A DNA stretch of 49,980 nucleotides from Lachnospiraceae bacterium. GTDB lineage: Bacteria > Bacillota > Clostridia > Lachnospirales > Lachnospiraceae. The notes beneath the pieces are model-generated. The model worked only from the letters and a program-made list of their open reading frames with translations, did no database searches and was not told the origin of the DNA. Each line of letters begins with the position of its first letter. Position 1 is the stretch's first letter. Location of the stretch: positions 1 to 49,980 of the forward strand of contig JAMPGL010000030.1 in NCBI GenBank assembly GCA_023663945.1. The letters run 5' to 3'. Positions 18,262-26,937 of the stretch are shown here, piece after piece. Made by a program: the position numbers and the translations under genes.

Positions 18262-18376
18262 CTTGAAAAGACATTTTGAAAAAGACACTTTGAAAAGGAC
18301 ATTTTGAAAAAGACATCTTAGAAAAGCATCTTAGAAAAGCATCTTATTAAGATACCTTTCTAAGATGTCTTAAAAG
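18262..18376. repeat. AT-rich tandem repeats with terminal hairpin
   Basis: Four to five imperfect copies of a 15-bp unit of the form TTTGAAAAAGACAYT run from 18262 to about 18316 and pass into three copies of AAAAGCATCTTAG. The last copies form a long stem with TTTCTAAGATGTCT (18356-18370). It lies just upstream of the DUF3048 promoter. Confidence 0.7.
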
Positions 18377-18385
18377 AAAATTAAT

Positions 18386-18414
18386 TTGACCTTCTTTAGT
18401 GAATAGCGTATGAT
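18386..18414 (+). promoter_or_regulatory. Promoter for the DUF3048 gene
   Basis: TTGACC (18386-18391), 17 bp, TATGAT (18409-18414). The start codon is 52 bp downstream, preceded by AGAAAGGAAAAG. Confidence 0.65.
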
Positions 18415-18465
18415 ATTTCTACGCACACGTTTTTGCGGTGACTTTTTAGAAAGGAAAAGATTACT

Positions 18466-19536
18466 ATGAAACAAAGCAAACTTACCAGAAGGTTACTTGC
18501 TGTGACCGTGACTGCCGGTGTTCTTGCCTCCACCGCGGCGCTTATTCCTTCCGCTTCCGGCAGTGACCGGGTGCTGGCGGATGAGCAGGTTCGCAGCATT
18601 TATACAAATGAAATGATTCCTGCCGCTCAGGCATCTCAGCGTCCCATTGCCATTATGATGCCCACCGACAAAAAGGCACAGCCCTCTTATGGAATCGGAA
18701 ATGCCAAGGTTCTTTACGAGATTATGGAGGAAGGAGAGATTTCCCGTCAGATGGCAATTATTGACGACTGGCAGGGGCTCAGCCGTATCGGAAATATCCG
18801 GAGCTGTCGTGATTATTACATCTCCATTGCCACCGAATGGGATCCCATTCTGGTGCATTTCGGGGGCGTCTACTATATGGCAGACCGGATTACCGCGCCG
18901 GACATTAACAATCTTTCCGGAACCAATGAATACGGAACCGGAGGCGAACGCCCCGGGTCGGGATACTTTTTCCGCACCACGGATCGCAAAGCGCCTCACA
19001 ACGCCTACATCAGCGGTGAGGGAATCACTAACGCCTGCAACGCGCTTGGTTATTCTCTTGCCACCAGACCGGACTATTACAACGCTTCCCATTTCCGGTT
19101 TGCGGAGGGGACGAACACCTTGGAGCAGTACGCAGGCGCCATTCCGGGGAATGTCATTGACCTGTCCAACATCTTTACTTATACCAAGAGCTACTTCATC
19201 TACAATCCCGAGACAGGGCTTTATGCCAAGAATATTCACGGCAAGGCGCAGACGGACGGGCTCACCGGGGAACAGCTCACTTTTGCAAATGTGATCATCC
19301 AAAATACCAAGTGGTCTAAGCGCGACGCCAAAGGCTATCTGGCTTTCCAGACCATCGACTCCACCGGTGACGGATATTATTTCACCAAAGGACGAGGCAT
19401 CCACATCACTTGGGCCAAAACCTCTGATTATTCGCCTACCAAATACTACGATGACAACGGCAATGAGATTCAGCTCAACACCGGAAAGACCTACATCGGC
19501 GTAGCGCAGGATGGACGAGCTGTGATGTACTCGTAA
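18466..19536 (+). CDS. DUF3048 (YerB-like) secreted protein
   Basis: A 356-residue exported protein. Residues 1-40 are a Sec signal peptide (MKQSKLTRRLLAVTVTAGVL, cleavage probably near LA-DE at 39); there is no lipobox cysteine, unlike Bacillus YerB. The mature part has the two DUF3048 halves: RPIAIMMPTDKKAQPSYGI ... SRIGNIRSCRDYY ... WDPILVHFGG and later FIYNPETGLYAKNIHGKA ... GRGIHITWAKTSDYSPTKYY. The SRIGNIRS.R.YY block is the family signature. Function in the wall is unknown. It has its own promoter and ends at a strong terminator, so is monocistronic. Confidence 0.87.
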   Translation: MKQSKLTRRLLAVTVTAGVLASTAALIPSASGSDRVLADEQVRSIYTNEMIPAAQASQRPIAIMMPTDKKAQPSYGIGNAKVLYEIMEEGEISRQMAIIDDWQGLSRIGNIRSCRDYYISIATEWDPILVHFGGVYYMADRITAPDINNLSGTNEYGTGGERPGSGYFFRTTDRKAPHNAYISGEGITNACNALGYSLATRPDYYNASHFRFAEGTNTLEQYAGAIPGNVIDLSNIFTYTKSYFIYNPETGLYAKNIHGKAQTDGLTGEQLTFANVIIQNTKWSKRDAKGYLAFQTIDSTGDGYYFTKGRGIHITWAKTSDYSPTKYYDDNGNEIQLNTGKTYIGVAQDGRAVMYS

Positions 19537-19569
19537 CCGCGGGTTAGTTCAAAATAAGTCCAAAATATG

Positions 19570-19612
19570 AAAAGCAGTTATCGGATTGTTTCTGGTTCCG
19601 ATAACTGCTTTG
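19570..19612. terminator. Terminator after DUF3048 gene (usable both ways)
   Basis: AAAGCAGTTATCGGA pairs with TCCGATAACTGCTTT around a 10-base loop; TGTCTGTTT follows on the plus strand and TCATATTTT on the minus strand. It lies between two converging genes. Confidence 0.75.
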
Positions 19613-19681
19613 TCTGTTTCATCCTTCCTTGACTGTCCAGCCGAAACTACAAAGTTGAACGGTTTCATACACCTATTTTGC

Positions 19682-20425
19682 TCAGCCTTGATTACTATAC
19701 TTGCTTCCGCTCGTCAGCATATCAAATATATCGCTTCCATACTGATTGTAAGTATAATTTCCTGCATACTGGCTTTTGTTAAGCACGGCAAGATTAGTCT
19801 CCGCGTTGGAGAGAACATTCTCCGCCCGCTTGCCGATGTCGTCAATAAAGGTTCCCTTCTTACCGAGAACTTCTTTAACCAACGCCGCATCCGCGTTAGC
19901 AAGCTTTTCCTTATCCAATGTCAGCTTACCCTTTGCGTTTTCGGTAATTCCCAATTCCGCAAGCTGTTTGCTGGCATTCTGGAAATATCCCTTCATCTGG
20001 CTGATGTAAATCTCATTTACCTTTCCGCCTGCATCATCCATGCCCGCCATCATATCATTGTATTCCGTAATCAGGGCAGAAACCTCATCCGTCACGGTTT
20101 TCTTGTAAGCGGTCTTCTCTTCATCCGTCATCTCGTCTATAGACTTCTCCGGCAGTGACAAAAGCCTCTCCGCGCGTTTTTGAATATTCGCGGCAGTCTT
20201 TTTGATTACCGTGTAGGCTTCTTTCTGGCTTTGATCCGCTTCACTTAAAGAATTTTTTCCGGCGTTAGCCTTTTTTAATGCTTCTGCAAGGGCGCTGCTG
20301 CTGCCGGAACTTCCGCTTTGAAGAAGTGCCGCCGCCATCCCTGAGCTTCCGCTCTTGCTTCTGCTCCTTGCCTGACTGAGCAGTCTGTTCTGCGTAATCA
20401 ATGGGCTGATTCCTCTTGAATTCAT
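19682..20425 (-). CDS. FliD-tail-like helical protein, function unknown
   Basis: A 247-residue protein with a low-complexity Ser/Gly N-terminus (SKSGSSGMAAALLQSGSSGS) and a helical remainder. Residues about 170-215 (LGITENAKGKLTLDKEKL followed by VLGKKGTFIDDI) closely resemble the C-terminal region of the flagellar cap FliD, where LGI-x-GxLxLDxxKL is characteristic. The rest of FliD is absent. It may be a filament-associated or secreted protein derived from that module. CGGAGG precedes the ATG. A degenerate GCCGACA box with 15-bp spacing lies upstream, weaker than the sigma-28 site at 18144. No flagellar structural gene is in the window. Confidence 0.55.
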   Translation of the reverse strand: MNSRGISPLITQNRLLSQARSRSKSGSSGMAAALLQSGSSGSSSALAEALKKANAGKNSLSEADQSQKEAYTVIKKTAANIQKRAERLLSLPEKSIDEMTDEEKTAYKKTVTDEVSALITEYNDMMAGMDDAGGKVNEIYISQMKGYFQNASKQLAELGITENAKGKLTLDKEKLANADAALVKEVLGKKGTFIDDIGKRAENVLSNAETNLAVLNKSQYAGNYTYNQYGSDIFDMLTSGSKYSNQG

Positions 20426-20651
20426 AATTACCTCCGTTTATACCATCTAGCTTTTATGCCGTGTCTGTCGGCATATAACTTTCCAATGTCAAAGAAATAT
20501 ATTTCTCTGACATTCTTTTCTGAAAAATTCTTTTCTCCAAATTTTTTCAGGAACATTCCCTCGACACAAAATATATCGGTGTTTTTTGAGGCATTCTTTA
20601 GCCGTCTTTTGAAAAACAACGGTTTCATTGCACCAAACGACCATCTGCCTG

Positions 20652-21119
20652 CTATGCCAGCTTGCACACGTCAATCCAGCCCTCTTCCCCGGCATACCGC
20701 TCCATCTCCGGAATGGTGAGCTCGATAGCGCTGTTGCTGCTTCCGCAGGCAGGAAATACCGTCTCAAACCGTTTCAAAGATTCATCCAGATAGACCTTTA
20801 CGCCCTCGTTAATCCCAAACGGGCAAACGCCGCCCACTGCATGTCCGATTAGCTCTTCCACCTGATCCGGCGCCAGCATTTTAGCCTTTGTCCCAAACTG
20901 CTTCTTGTATTTGCTGTTATCAATCTTCGCGTCTCCCGCCGTCACAATCAAAATGGGCTGTTCCCCTGCCATAAAGGATAATGTCTTGGCAATCCTTGCC
21001 GGAGCGCAGGAAAGCGCCTGCGCCGCCAGCTCCACCGTTGCGCTGGACACCTCAAATTCGCGGATCCTTTCTTCCATATGATATTGCCTGAAATACTCTC
21101 TTACCTTATCAATTGCCAT
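20652..21119 (-). CDS. YbaK/EbsC-type aminoacyl-tRNA deacylase
   Basis: A 155-residue YbaK/ProX-family protein, the trans-editing domain that clears mischarged tRNAs such as Cys- or Ala-tRNA(Pro). The signature is visible: the KTLSFMAGEQPILIVTAGD strand pair, the lysines of KKQFGTKAKML, and IGHAVGGVCPFGI, the substrate-pocket glycine loop. The start at 21119 is chosen because AAGGAGG lies seven bases before it. It begins just after the GH115 stop (21121) and is likely cotranscribed with it, although the functions are not obviously related. Confidence 0.87.
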   Translation of the reverse strand: MAIDKVREYFRQYHMEERIREFEVSSATVELAAQALSCAPARIAKTLSFMAGEQPILIVTAGDAKIDNSKYKKQFGTKAKMLAPDQVEELIGHAVGGVCPFGINEGVKVYLDESLKRFETVFPACGSSNSAIELTIPEMERYAGEEGWIDVCKLA

Positions 21120-21120
21120 C

Positions 21121-24100
21121 TTATGCCTCCTTCGCAATCCCTGTTTCCATGTAGCTTTCCGCCGGTCCTAAGTAAGAAGCTTCCGGCTCGTTTTCCTGCC
21201 TGTATAACAATATTCTTTCCAAAATCAGTCCTGCCTCCAGCGCGCCGATTGTAATCTCCTGCACTCCCTTTCGGCATGTGACCGCAGTCTTCACAACGCG
21301 GATCTGATCCACCACGCCCCTGCACCATCTGGGGTCATTCCAGTCCCCCGCCTTGAAATCATTTGGAACCGCAGTCACAATCCGCCTGGTTCCATCCGGC
21401 GACTCTAAGCTGAACCGCAAGGACGTTCCGCTCTGCATGGGATTCGTGGGACTCAGCCACACCTCCATCTGATATTCCCCCTCTTCCCCGGCAAGGAAGC
21501 GGTAAGTCAGGGAGGGCGCCTGTTCTGTCTCTGCAAATTGCGCCGTAAAAGGAAACACCTTCATGCCGTGCCCGCTTCTTCCATACCCGTTTAATTCCAA
21601 GAAACGTCCCTTTTCGGTATCATTCTTTTTACAAAAATGATGCGCTTCCATGACAACAACCCCTTTATCCGGCAAAAAGGTCATAGGCTCATAATCATGC
21701 AGTACCGCCGCCGCTGACACCACAATCTCCACATCCTCTTTCTTTTCCGTTGTAAGTCTGGATTTGGAGGATTGTATTCTCAAAGATACCGTCTGTTTTT
21801 CCTCTGGCAGGAGCTTCCTGTCACAGATAAGCTTTACCTCCTGCAAAGTCTCTAACGTCCCCTTGTCCGGCACAACCCGAAGCCAGGGCGCGCCGCCGAA
21901 TATTTCAAAGGACAGCTCACCGCTTCCAGCATTTGCCAATTCCAGCGTCACTTCCGTATTTCCTTCATAAAGAAAATCGTCCACCACGATCCGGGGAACC
22001 GTCTGGAATATTCTGGTCAAAGCCTCCTCACTGTCCTTGCGGGATACGGACAGCCTTGGTTCACAGTAAGGCTCCACCTGAATCCGGAGCGGATAACGGC
22101 AATTATCCTCATTCCACGCGGTAAACCCAATGTGCTGTTCCAACTCCATGCCCTTCCATTTTCCGCCTTTAAAAGCCGCAAACTCTCCGGCAAGTGCCTT
22201 ATCCTGCCTGATGCATTCCGTCACCTTTTGACCATATTCATTTGCAATCACCCTTCCCTGTAGTGCATAGTGAGCATTTTTTCCGGCAAAAAGATGCATC
22301 CGGAGCAGATTCACGCTAATCTTTGCCGGGTAATAAATCATGCTGTAATAGGCATCCAGAGCTTTCTGGTCTCCCTCTTCGGAAAGCTGTGCATACACAG
22401 ATTCATTAATCTCCTCAATCTGCCGCGCCTCTTCCAGCATCCGATCCGTTTCCAGATAATGGCTGGGGTGATATACACCAGTGTGAAGCGCCTCCGGTCT
22501 CCTTTTGGCGTTCATGTCCATAAACCGGGTCAGCACCTGCTTCATCTGCCCCCGCAGGTTCTCGTCCGCCGAGGCAAATGTCCGCCCAAACCACTGGTCA
22601 AGATAGTCCGTCCAACTGCCATTGTGACTGCTCCCCCAGGTATCATAATCATACGCCAGAGCCAAAAAATACCCTAATGCCGCCTCATTCCCTTTCAGGT
22701 CTCCTGCATTTACAATCCATACATCGCGGACTCCATAGTCATACGCCATGCACATTTGTTCCCAAACCTTGGATAAAGGCGTTGAGGGCATCCACTCATA
22801 AGATACTGGAGCTCCGTGATAATCCAGATGATAATACATGCCCAGCCCGCAGTTTTTCTCCTTTAACTGCTCCAAAAGCCCGGCTGTGGGGAGCGACCGC
22901 ATAAATCCATAGTTGTCCTCACACAACATACAGATTATGTCCTGCATGCCATCCCAGTCCTTCAGCCCGTCAATCCCCTCTTTTCCATAAAAAAAGGACT
23001 CTACTTCCTTATATAATGCCAATAATTTAGGAACTTTCGTTCCATTCTTTTCAACAATTTCACTTATCAGTCTTTTCTGCACCGTAATGACATCTTTGAG
23101 AAGATCGATATTCTGCTGTAAAGTCGCCCCGTCCCCCAGCATCGCCGAGTCCCTCTCCCCGCGGATGCCGATTGTGATCACATGCTCAAACTTGCCGCTC
23201 CTTTTCAGCCCATCCTCCCAAAAACGAATCAGCCCCTCGCGGTTGGTAAAAAAATTCCACTCATTCCCATATACGGAATCCTCTCCCTTAACCTGCTCAA
23301 ACTCTTCTCCCGCGCGCAGGCACGGCTCGTGATGGGAATTTCCAACCACCACCCCGTACAAATCCGCCAGCTCTTCATTGAGGCTCCCCGGTCCGTCCAG
23401 CGCAAAGCAGGAAGTCCACATTGCGGGCCAGAGATAATTGCCCTTTAACCGGAGCAGAAGTTCAAAAACATGCTCGTACATCTCACTGGTAAATCCGCCG
23501 AAATGTGAAAAAGTCCAGTTACCGAAACAAGGCCACTCATCATTAATGAAAAATCCCCGGTACTTTACGCTGGGCTCCTTCGATACCTTTTCAAAGTCCT
23601 CACCCACCAAAATCTCCGTTCTCTGAACCGGTTCCGCGTCTCCCCAATAGCACAGCGGTGAAACTCCTATATACTCAGACAGCGAAAATATTCCGTAAAT
23701 CGTCCCCCGTTTATCGCTTCCGCAGATTACAAGCGCCTCTTTCACCCCTTTTAAGGAGTCCTTACAGGAGTCCTTATAAGAATCTTTATAGGAGCCCTTA
23801 CAGGAATCCTTATAGGAATCTGCAAAAGGTTCTTTAAAAGGTTCTGCGAAAGGATCCGGAATTATCTGAGTCACATAAGTTTCCCATTTTCCACTGACAG
23901 CGGACACATCCAGCTTCCCCTTACTGACCAGCTCATCTATCAGGGGGCTGTGCCCCAGCGTGGCACACAGCACAATCCTCTCCTCCCCTGCAGGTCTTTC
24001 CTTTGCATCCGGTTTTGTGCCGCTGACCTTCTCCACATCTTCTGCCGCCTTATCTGCAATCCTGCGCACTCCCTCATAAGCTGTCTCTTCTACAATAAAG

Positions 24101-24153
24101 GGCGCCGCCCCTCCATCTTTAACCAGCTCAAATTTTTTCCTCATTTGCTTCAA
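21121..24153 (-). CDS. Glycoside hydrolase family 115 (xylan alpha-1,2-glucuronidase)
   Basis: A 1010-residue GH115 enzyme, a family that removes (4-O-methyl)glucuronic acid from xylan. The N-terminal domain (1-155) precedes a catalytic barrel with RGFFINDEWPCFGNW, LKGNYLWPAMW, VVVGNSHHEPC, FFTNREGLIRFWEDGL, ITIGIRGERDSAML, MYYHLDYHGAPVSYEWM and VWIVNAGDLKGNE, all typical GH115 blocks. Helical and beta-sandwich C-terminal domains follow. There is no signal peptide, so it acts in the cytoplasm on imported oligosaccharides. Residues 101-136 are an in-frame repeat insertion (DSYK/DSCK units) in a loop between the N-terminal strands. Monocistronic with YbaK; promoter at 24276-24303. Confidence 0.92.
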   Translation of the reverse strand: MKQMRKKFELVKDGGAAPFIVEETAYEGVRRIADKAAEDVEKVSGTKPDAKERPAGEERIVLCATLGHSPLIDELVSKGKLDVSAVSGKWETYVTQIIPDPFAEPFKEPFADSYKDSCKGSYKDSYKDSCKDSLKGVKEALVICGSDKRGTIYGIFSLSEYIGVSPLCYWGDAEPVQRTEILVGEDFEKVSKEPSVKYRGFFINDEWPCFGNWTFSHFGGFTSEMYEHVFELLLRLKGNYLWPAMWTSCFALDGPGSLNEELADLYGVVVGNSHHEPCLRAGEEFEQVKGEDSVYGNEWNFFTNREGLIRFWEDGLKRSGKFEHVITIGIRGERDSAMLGDGATLQQNIDLLKDVITVQKRLISEIVEKNGTKVPKLLALYKEVESFFYGKEGIDGLKDWDGMQDIICMLCEDNYGFMRSLPTAGLLEQLKEKNCGLGMYYHLDYHGAPVSYEWMPSTPLSKVWEQMCMAYDYGVRDVWIVNAGDLKGNEAALGYFLALAYDYDTWGSSHNGSWTDYLDQWFGRTFASADENLRGQMKQVLTRFMDMNAKRRPEALHTGVYHPSHYLETDRMLEEARQIEEINESVYAQLSEEGDQKALDAYYSMIYYPAKISVNLLRMHLFAGKNAHYALQGRVIANEYGQKVTECIRQDKALAGEFAAFKGGKWKGMELEQHIGFTAWNEDNCRYPLRIQVEPYCEPRLSVSRKDSEEALTRIFQTVPRIVVDDFLYEGNTEVTLELANAGSGELSFEIFGGAPWLRVVPDKGTLETLQEVKLICDRKLLPEEKQTVSLRIQSSKSRLTTEKKEDVEIVVSAAAVLHDYEPMTFLPDKGVVVMEAHHFCKKNDTEKGRFLELNGYGRSGHGMKVFPFTAQFAETEQAPSLTYRFLAGEEGEYQMEVWLSPTNPMQSGTSLRFSLESPDGTRRIVTAVPNDFKAGDWNDPRWCRGVVDQIRVVKTAVTCRKGVQEITIGALEAGLILERILLYRQENEPEASYLGPAESYMETGIAKEA
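23746..23853. repeat. 12-bp in-frame minisatellite inside GH115
   Basis: About nine degenerate copies of a 12-bp unit (plus strand GGAGTCCTTACA, GGAATCCTTATA, AGGTTCTTTAAA) encode alternating DSYK, DSCK, GSYK and PF(A/K)E tetrapeptides. Flanking GH115 sequence is contiguous without it. Confidence 0.85.
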
Positions 24154-24181
24154 CTCTCCTGATCAGATTTGTCCTATTCGC

Positions 24182-24216
24182 TCCTGCAAAAGCTTGCGTT
24201 ATATGGATTTTGCAGG
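24182..24216. other. Leader hairpin before GH115
   Basis: Minus-strand CCTGCAAAA and TTTTGCAGG are perfectly complementary across a 16-base loop in the untranslated leader of the GH115 transcript. It could be an mRNA stability or regulatory structure; no known riboswitch pattern is evident. Confidence 0.4.
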
Positions 24217-24275
24217 AAGCGGAAGAGACATTTGCTATGTCGTTTACTATAGCTTCATGCCAGTTTCCTTTCTTT

Positions 24276-24303
24276 ACTATATCAGATTATTCCCTTTTTG
24301 CAA
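24276..24303 (-). promoter_or_regulatory. Candidate GH115 promoter
   Basis: TTGCAA (24298-24303) and TATAGT (24276-24281) with 16-bp spacing, about 120 bp before the start codon. Confidence 0.5.
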
Positions 24304-24348
24304 TCTTCTTTTGTGTAATAGATCAGCCTTTTATCATAATTTAATAAA

Positions 24349-24839
24349 TTTCGGTTTAGTTTAATTAGCGGGTTGTGATAAGGTACGCTCCGGAGAAAAA
24401 CAAATTCTACGTCACCGCGCTTTCGCTCTCTAAAAGACGTAACAGTACTAAGTTCGTGAGAGACCTCACTAAGTACTGACGCCTTTTAAAGGGTTCCTTA
24501 AGAATTTGTTTTTCTCCGGAGCTGTTTATTGGCTAACGCAAAAATTAAACTGGCACCTTGGCTATGGTGAAAGGATTTACTGTTTTGGCAGTGCTTCGTT
24601 GTGTAGCGATTTCCGATAAATTGCCGTTAATCACCACGTAACACAACACTGCCAGTACAGTAAACCATTCGACCATAGCGGAACGACCTGTTTGGCTTTG
24701 CGTTGATTCACAGAACAGCTTGTATGGAAACAAATTCTAAAGGAGCCAATTCGCGCACGCACTATCAAGCGTGGCGACGTAGAATTTGTTTCCATACAAG
24801 CGTCCGTCTATCACCCTGCAAACCAAACTAAACCGGAAC
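24349..24839. repeat. Nested-palindrome MITE-like element, copy B (full)
   Basis: About 490 bp bounded by inverted ends TTTCGGTTTAGTTT and AAACTAAACCGGAA. Inside, in order: arm 1, a 21-bp perfect stem 24388-24408/24501-24521 beginning CTCCGGAG; a core hairpin 24561-24679 (GCTATGGT with ACCATAGC, inner GGCAGTG with CACTGCC and GTTGTGT with ACACAAC); arm 2, a 22-bp perfect stem 24718-24739/24780-24801 beginning GCTTGTATGG. It abuts the stop codon of the ABC permease at 24840. No ORF of note. It fills the 686-bp gene-free gap. Confidence 0.85.
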
Positions 24840-26063
24840 TTAATTCACCTCCGCCCTCCGATACACACTCCACACCACCGGTCCCAGCACAACGCTAAGC
24901 GCCAGATAAACCGCAAGCAGAATAGGCACTGCTCCCATCACCTTTCCGCCAATCTCATACAGATTAAAATAGCACACCGCCATATTCATCTGCAAAAGCT
25001 GATCCGGAAGCAGTCCGCAGATTTGTCCGACTATCGCGCTTGGAATATCTGCAATAAAATTCGGCAGAAAAATTAAAAAAAACGGCACTATCACTGCCAA
25101 AACCGCTGACTTTGTCTTTGCCGACACCAGCATCACCAAAAGCAGCATGAACAGCACTCCAATGTACCCACCAAAGATTATCAGCAGGTACGCCTGCCAT
25201 ATGGTGATATTATAAAAGCTCTTCCAGCCCCGTCCGGTAAACTGAAAGACGCAGTCCGCACCATCAGCTCCCAGATACCCCAGCACTACTGCCGAATAGA
25301 GAAGCATCATCACCCAATAAATCACCGTGACCATTATGACCCCTGCTCCCAGCTTTGCCGCGCTTGCCCTGCCTCTCCCGTGGCGGGAAGAAAAGAAAAC
25401 GGCATCCGCCTTAAGCTGAAATTCCCCGGAAAAGATGCCTGCCGACAAAAACCCCAAAATCAGCACCGTAATCATAATCACCGTGGGCGCATACTCCATA
25501 AACTGATCCCAGCCCTTAAAATAATCGTACCGAAAAGGCGTTTCCAGCGCCTCAAATTGATGAATCAAAAACTCCTTTTCCTTATCGGAATATTGGTCTG
25601 CTGCTTCCCCGTCCAGCCATTCCTTTAGCTGCAGCACGCGCCTTCCGTAAAACCGCCCGGCATCCTCCGGCGTCATGGAATCAATCAGATAATAGTCATA
25701 TTCCCGAAACCTGCCAAACGCATGGTTCAGCACTCCGCGAATATCATAAATCCCCTGCTTCCACCCAAAAGCGATGTCACTGTCCTGCACATTCATGGAG
25801 CGTCCTTCCGGCGTTGCATTGATTCTGGCGTTTTCCGCAATGACCGCCGCAAGCTTCTCCTCGGTGAGCTCCCCCGCCCACTCCTTTTGCACGGCACGCA
25901 GCTTTCTCACCGCCTCAATTCCCGTCTCCGGATTTCCCTGCTCATTAATAAATTCCACGTCCGTGGCAAAAAAGCAGACCAGCGCAAGCAGTCCGGCAAG
26001 CAGTAAAAGGGCAATCTTACCGCTGGGCTTTACAAATATCTTTTTCAGTTCATATCTCAGCAT
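24840..26063 (-). CDS. ABC-2 type permease
   Basis: A 407-residue membrane protein: one N-terminal helix (about 17-35), a large extracytoplasmic loop of about 160 residues, then five to six helices, as in many antimicrobial-peptide or signal-transport ABC-2 permeases of Firmicutes. Start chosen at the ATG inside the end of the ATPase gene (14-bp overlap, GGCAGGTGAAG before it); the longer in-frame start at 26111 would lie deep inside that gene. It is the last gene of the sigma factor/membrane protein/ATPase/permease operon and its stop is flush with repeat copy B. Substrate unknown. Confidence 0.82.
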   Translation of the reverse strand: MLRYELKKIFVKPSGKIALLLLAGLLALVCFFATDVEFINEQGNPETGIEAVRKLRAVQKEWAGELTEEKLAAVIAENARINATPEGRSMNVQDSDIAFGWKQGIYDIRGVLNHAFGRFREYDYYLIDSMTPEDAGRFYGRRVLQLKEWLDGEAADQYSDKEKEFLIHQFEALETPFRYDYFKGWDQFMEYAPTVIMITVLILGFLSAGIFSGEFQLKADAVFFSSRHGRGRASAAKLGAGVIMVTVIYWVMMLLYSAVVLGYLGADGADCVFQFTGRGWKSFYNITIWQAYLLIIFGGYIGVLFMLLLVMLVSAKTKSAVLAVIVPFFLIFLPNFIADIPSAIVGQICGLLPDQLLQMNMAVCYFNLYEIGGKVMGAVPILLAVYLALSVVLGPVVWSVYRRAEVN

Positions 26064-26937
26064 CGTCTTCACCTGCCGTTTCTCCAAAATAGTGTAAAAA
26101 TACGTCCTCAAGGGTCAGCTCCTCCTGCCTTGCGCCCGGGCACGGCATTTGTCCGGCTAAAATCCGCATATGCGCCGTTCCATCACCGTTTCTGACATTG
26201 ACCACTTTATATTTTTTCAAATAATGATGCGCCTGTTCTATGGGAACCTCCACGCTCCACACCTTCTCCCCAACTTCGGCTATCACCTGAGATAAGGTTC
26301 CGGAGTGCAGAAGCGCTCCCTCCTTCATCAAAAGAATCTGATTTGCGATATACTCAATATCCGACACAATATGAGTAGACAAAATCACCAGACGCTCACT
26401 GGCAAGCTCACTGATTAAGTTGCGGAACCGAATCCGCTCACTGGGGTCTAATCCTGCCGTCGGCTCGTCCAAAATCAATATCTCCGGGTCATTTAACATA
26501 GCCTGCGCAATCCCTGCCCTGCGCTTCATCCCGCCGGAAAGCTTTTTCATTTTCCGGTTCTGCACCTTGGAAAGCCCCACTTTCGAGAGCAGCATATTCA
26601 CCTTTTTCTTGGCAACTGCCCTGTTCACGCCCTTGATGGAAGCAATATAAAGCAGATAATCCTTCACGGTAAAATCCGGATAATACCCAAATTCCTGAGG
26701 CAGATACCCCAGCTTGCCCCGGTATTCCGCTCCCATCTCAAAAATATCTTTTCCATTATAAAAAATAGTTCCCTCTGTGGGCGGAAGCAGCGTGCAGAGC
26801 ATACGCATAAAGGTAGTTTTTCCCGCCCCGTTTACGCCCAGCAGCCCATATACCCCCTTTTCCATCCTGCAATTGATTCCGTCTACCGCCCGGACTTCTT
26901 TAAATTCTTTGGTCACATTTTCAACTCTTAACTCCAT
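26050..26937 (-). CDS. ABC transporter ATP-binding protein
   Basis: A 295-residue ATPase with Walker A GVNGAGKT (34-41), signature LSGGM (133-137), Walker B EILILDEPTAGLDP (about 152-165) and H-loop STHI. A C-terminal regulatory tail of about 70 residues follows. Start at 26937 (MELRVENVTKEF), whose ATG overlaps the stop of the upstream membrane-protein gene. It overlaps the permease downstream by 14 bp, so the two clearly form one transporter. The operon starts with an ECF sigma factor, suggesting stress-induced expression, for example in response to envelope-active compounds (inference). Confidence 0.88.
   Translation of the reverse strand: MELRVENVTKEFKEVRAVDGINCRMEKGVYGLLGVNGAGKTTFMRMLCTLLPPTEGTIFYNGKDIFEMGAEYRGKLGYLPQEFGYYPDFTVKDYLLYIASIKGVNRAVAKKKVNMLLSKVGLSKVQNRKMKKLSGGMKRRAGIAQAMLNDPEILILDEPTAGLDPSERIRFRNLISELASERLVILSTHIVSDIEYIANQILLMKEGALLHSGTLSQVIAEVGEKVWSVEVPIEQAHHYLKKYKVVNVRNGDGTAHMRILAGQMPCPGARQEELTLEDVFLHYFGETAGEDDAEI

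Noticed and set aside
18493-19404. 303-codon open frame antisense to the DUF3048 gene
   Set aside because: A mirror of the coding strand's codon bias; the plus-strand gene has signal peptide, promoter, ribosome site and family signature.
20428-20667. 79-codon open frame between the FliD-like and YbaK genes
   Set aside because: Basic, aromatic-rich translation without ribosome site, overlapping the 3' end of the YbaK gene; the region holds only small inverted repeats.
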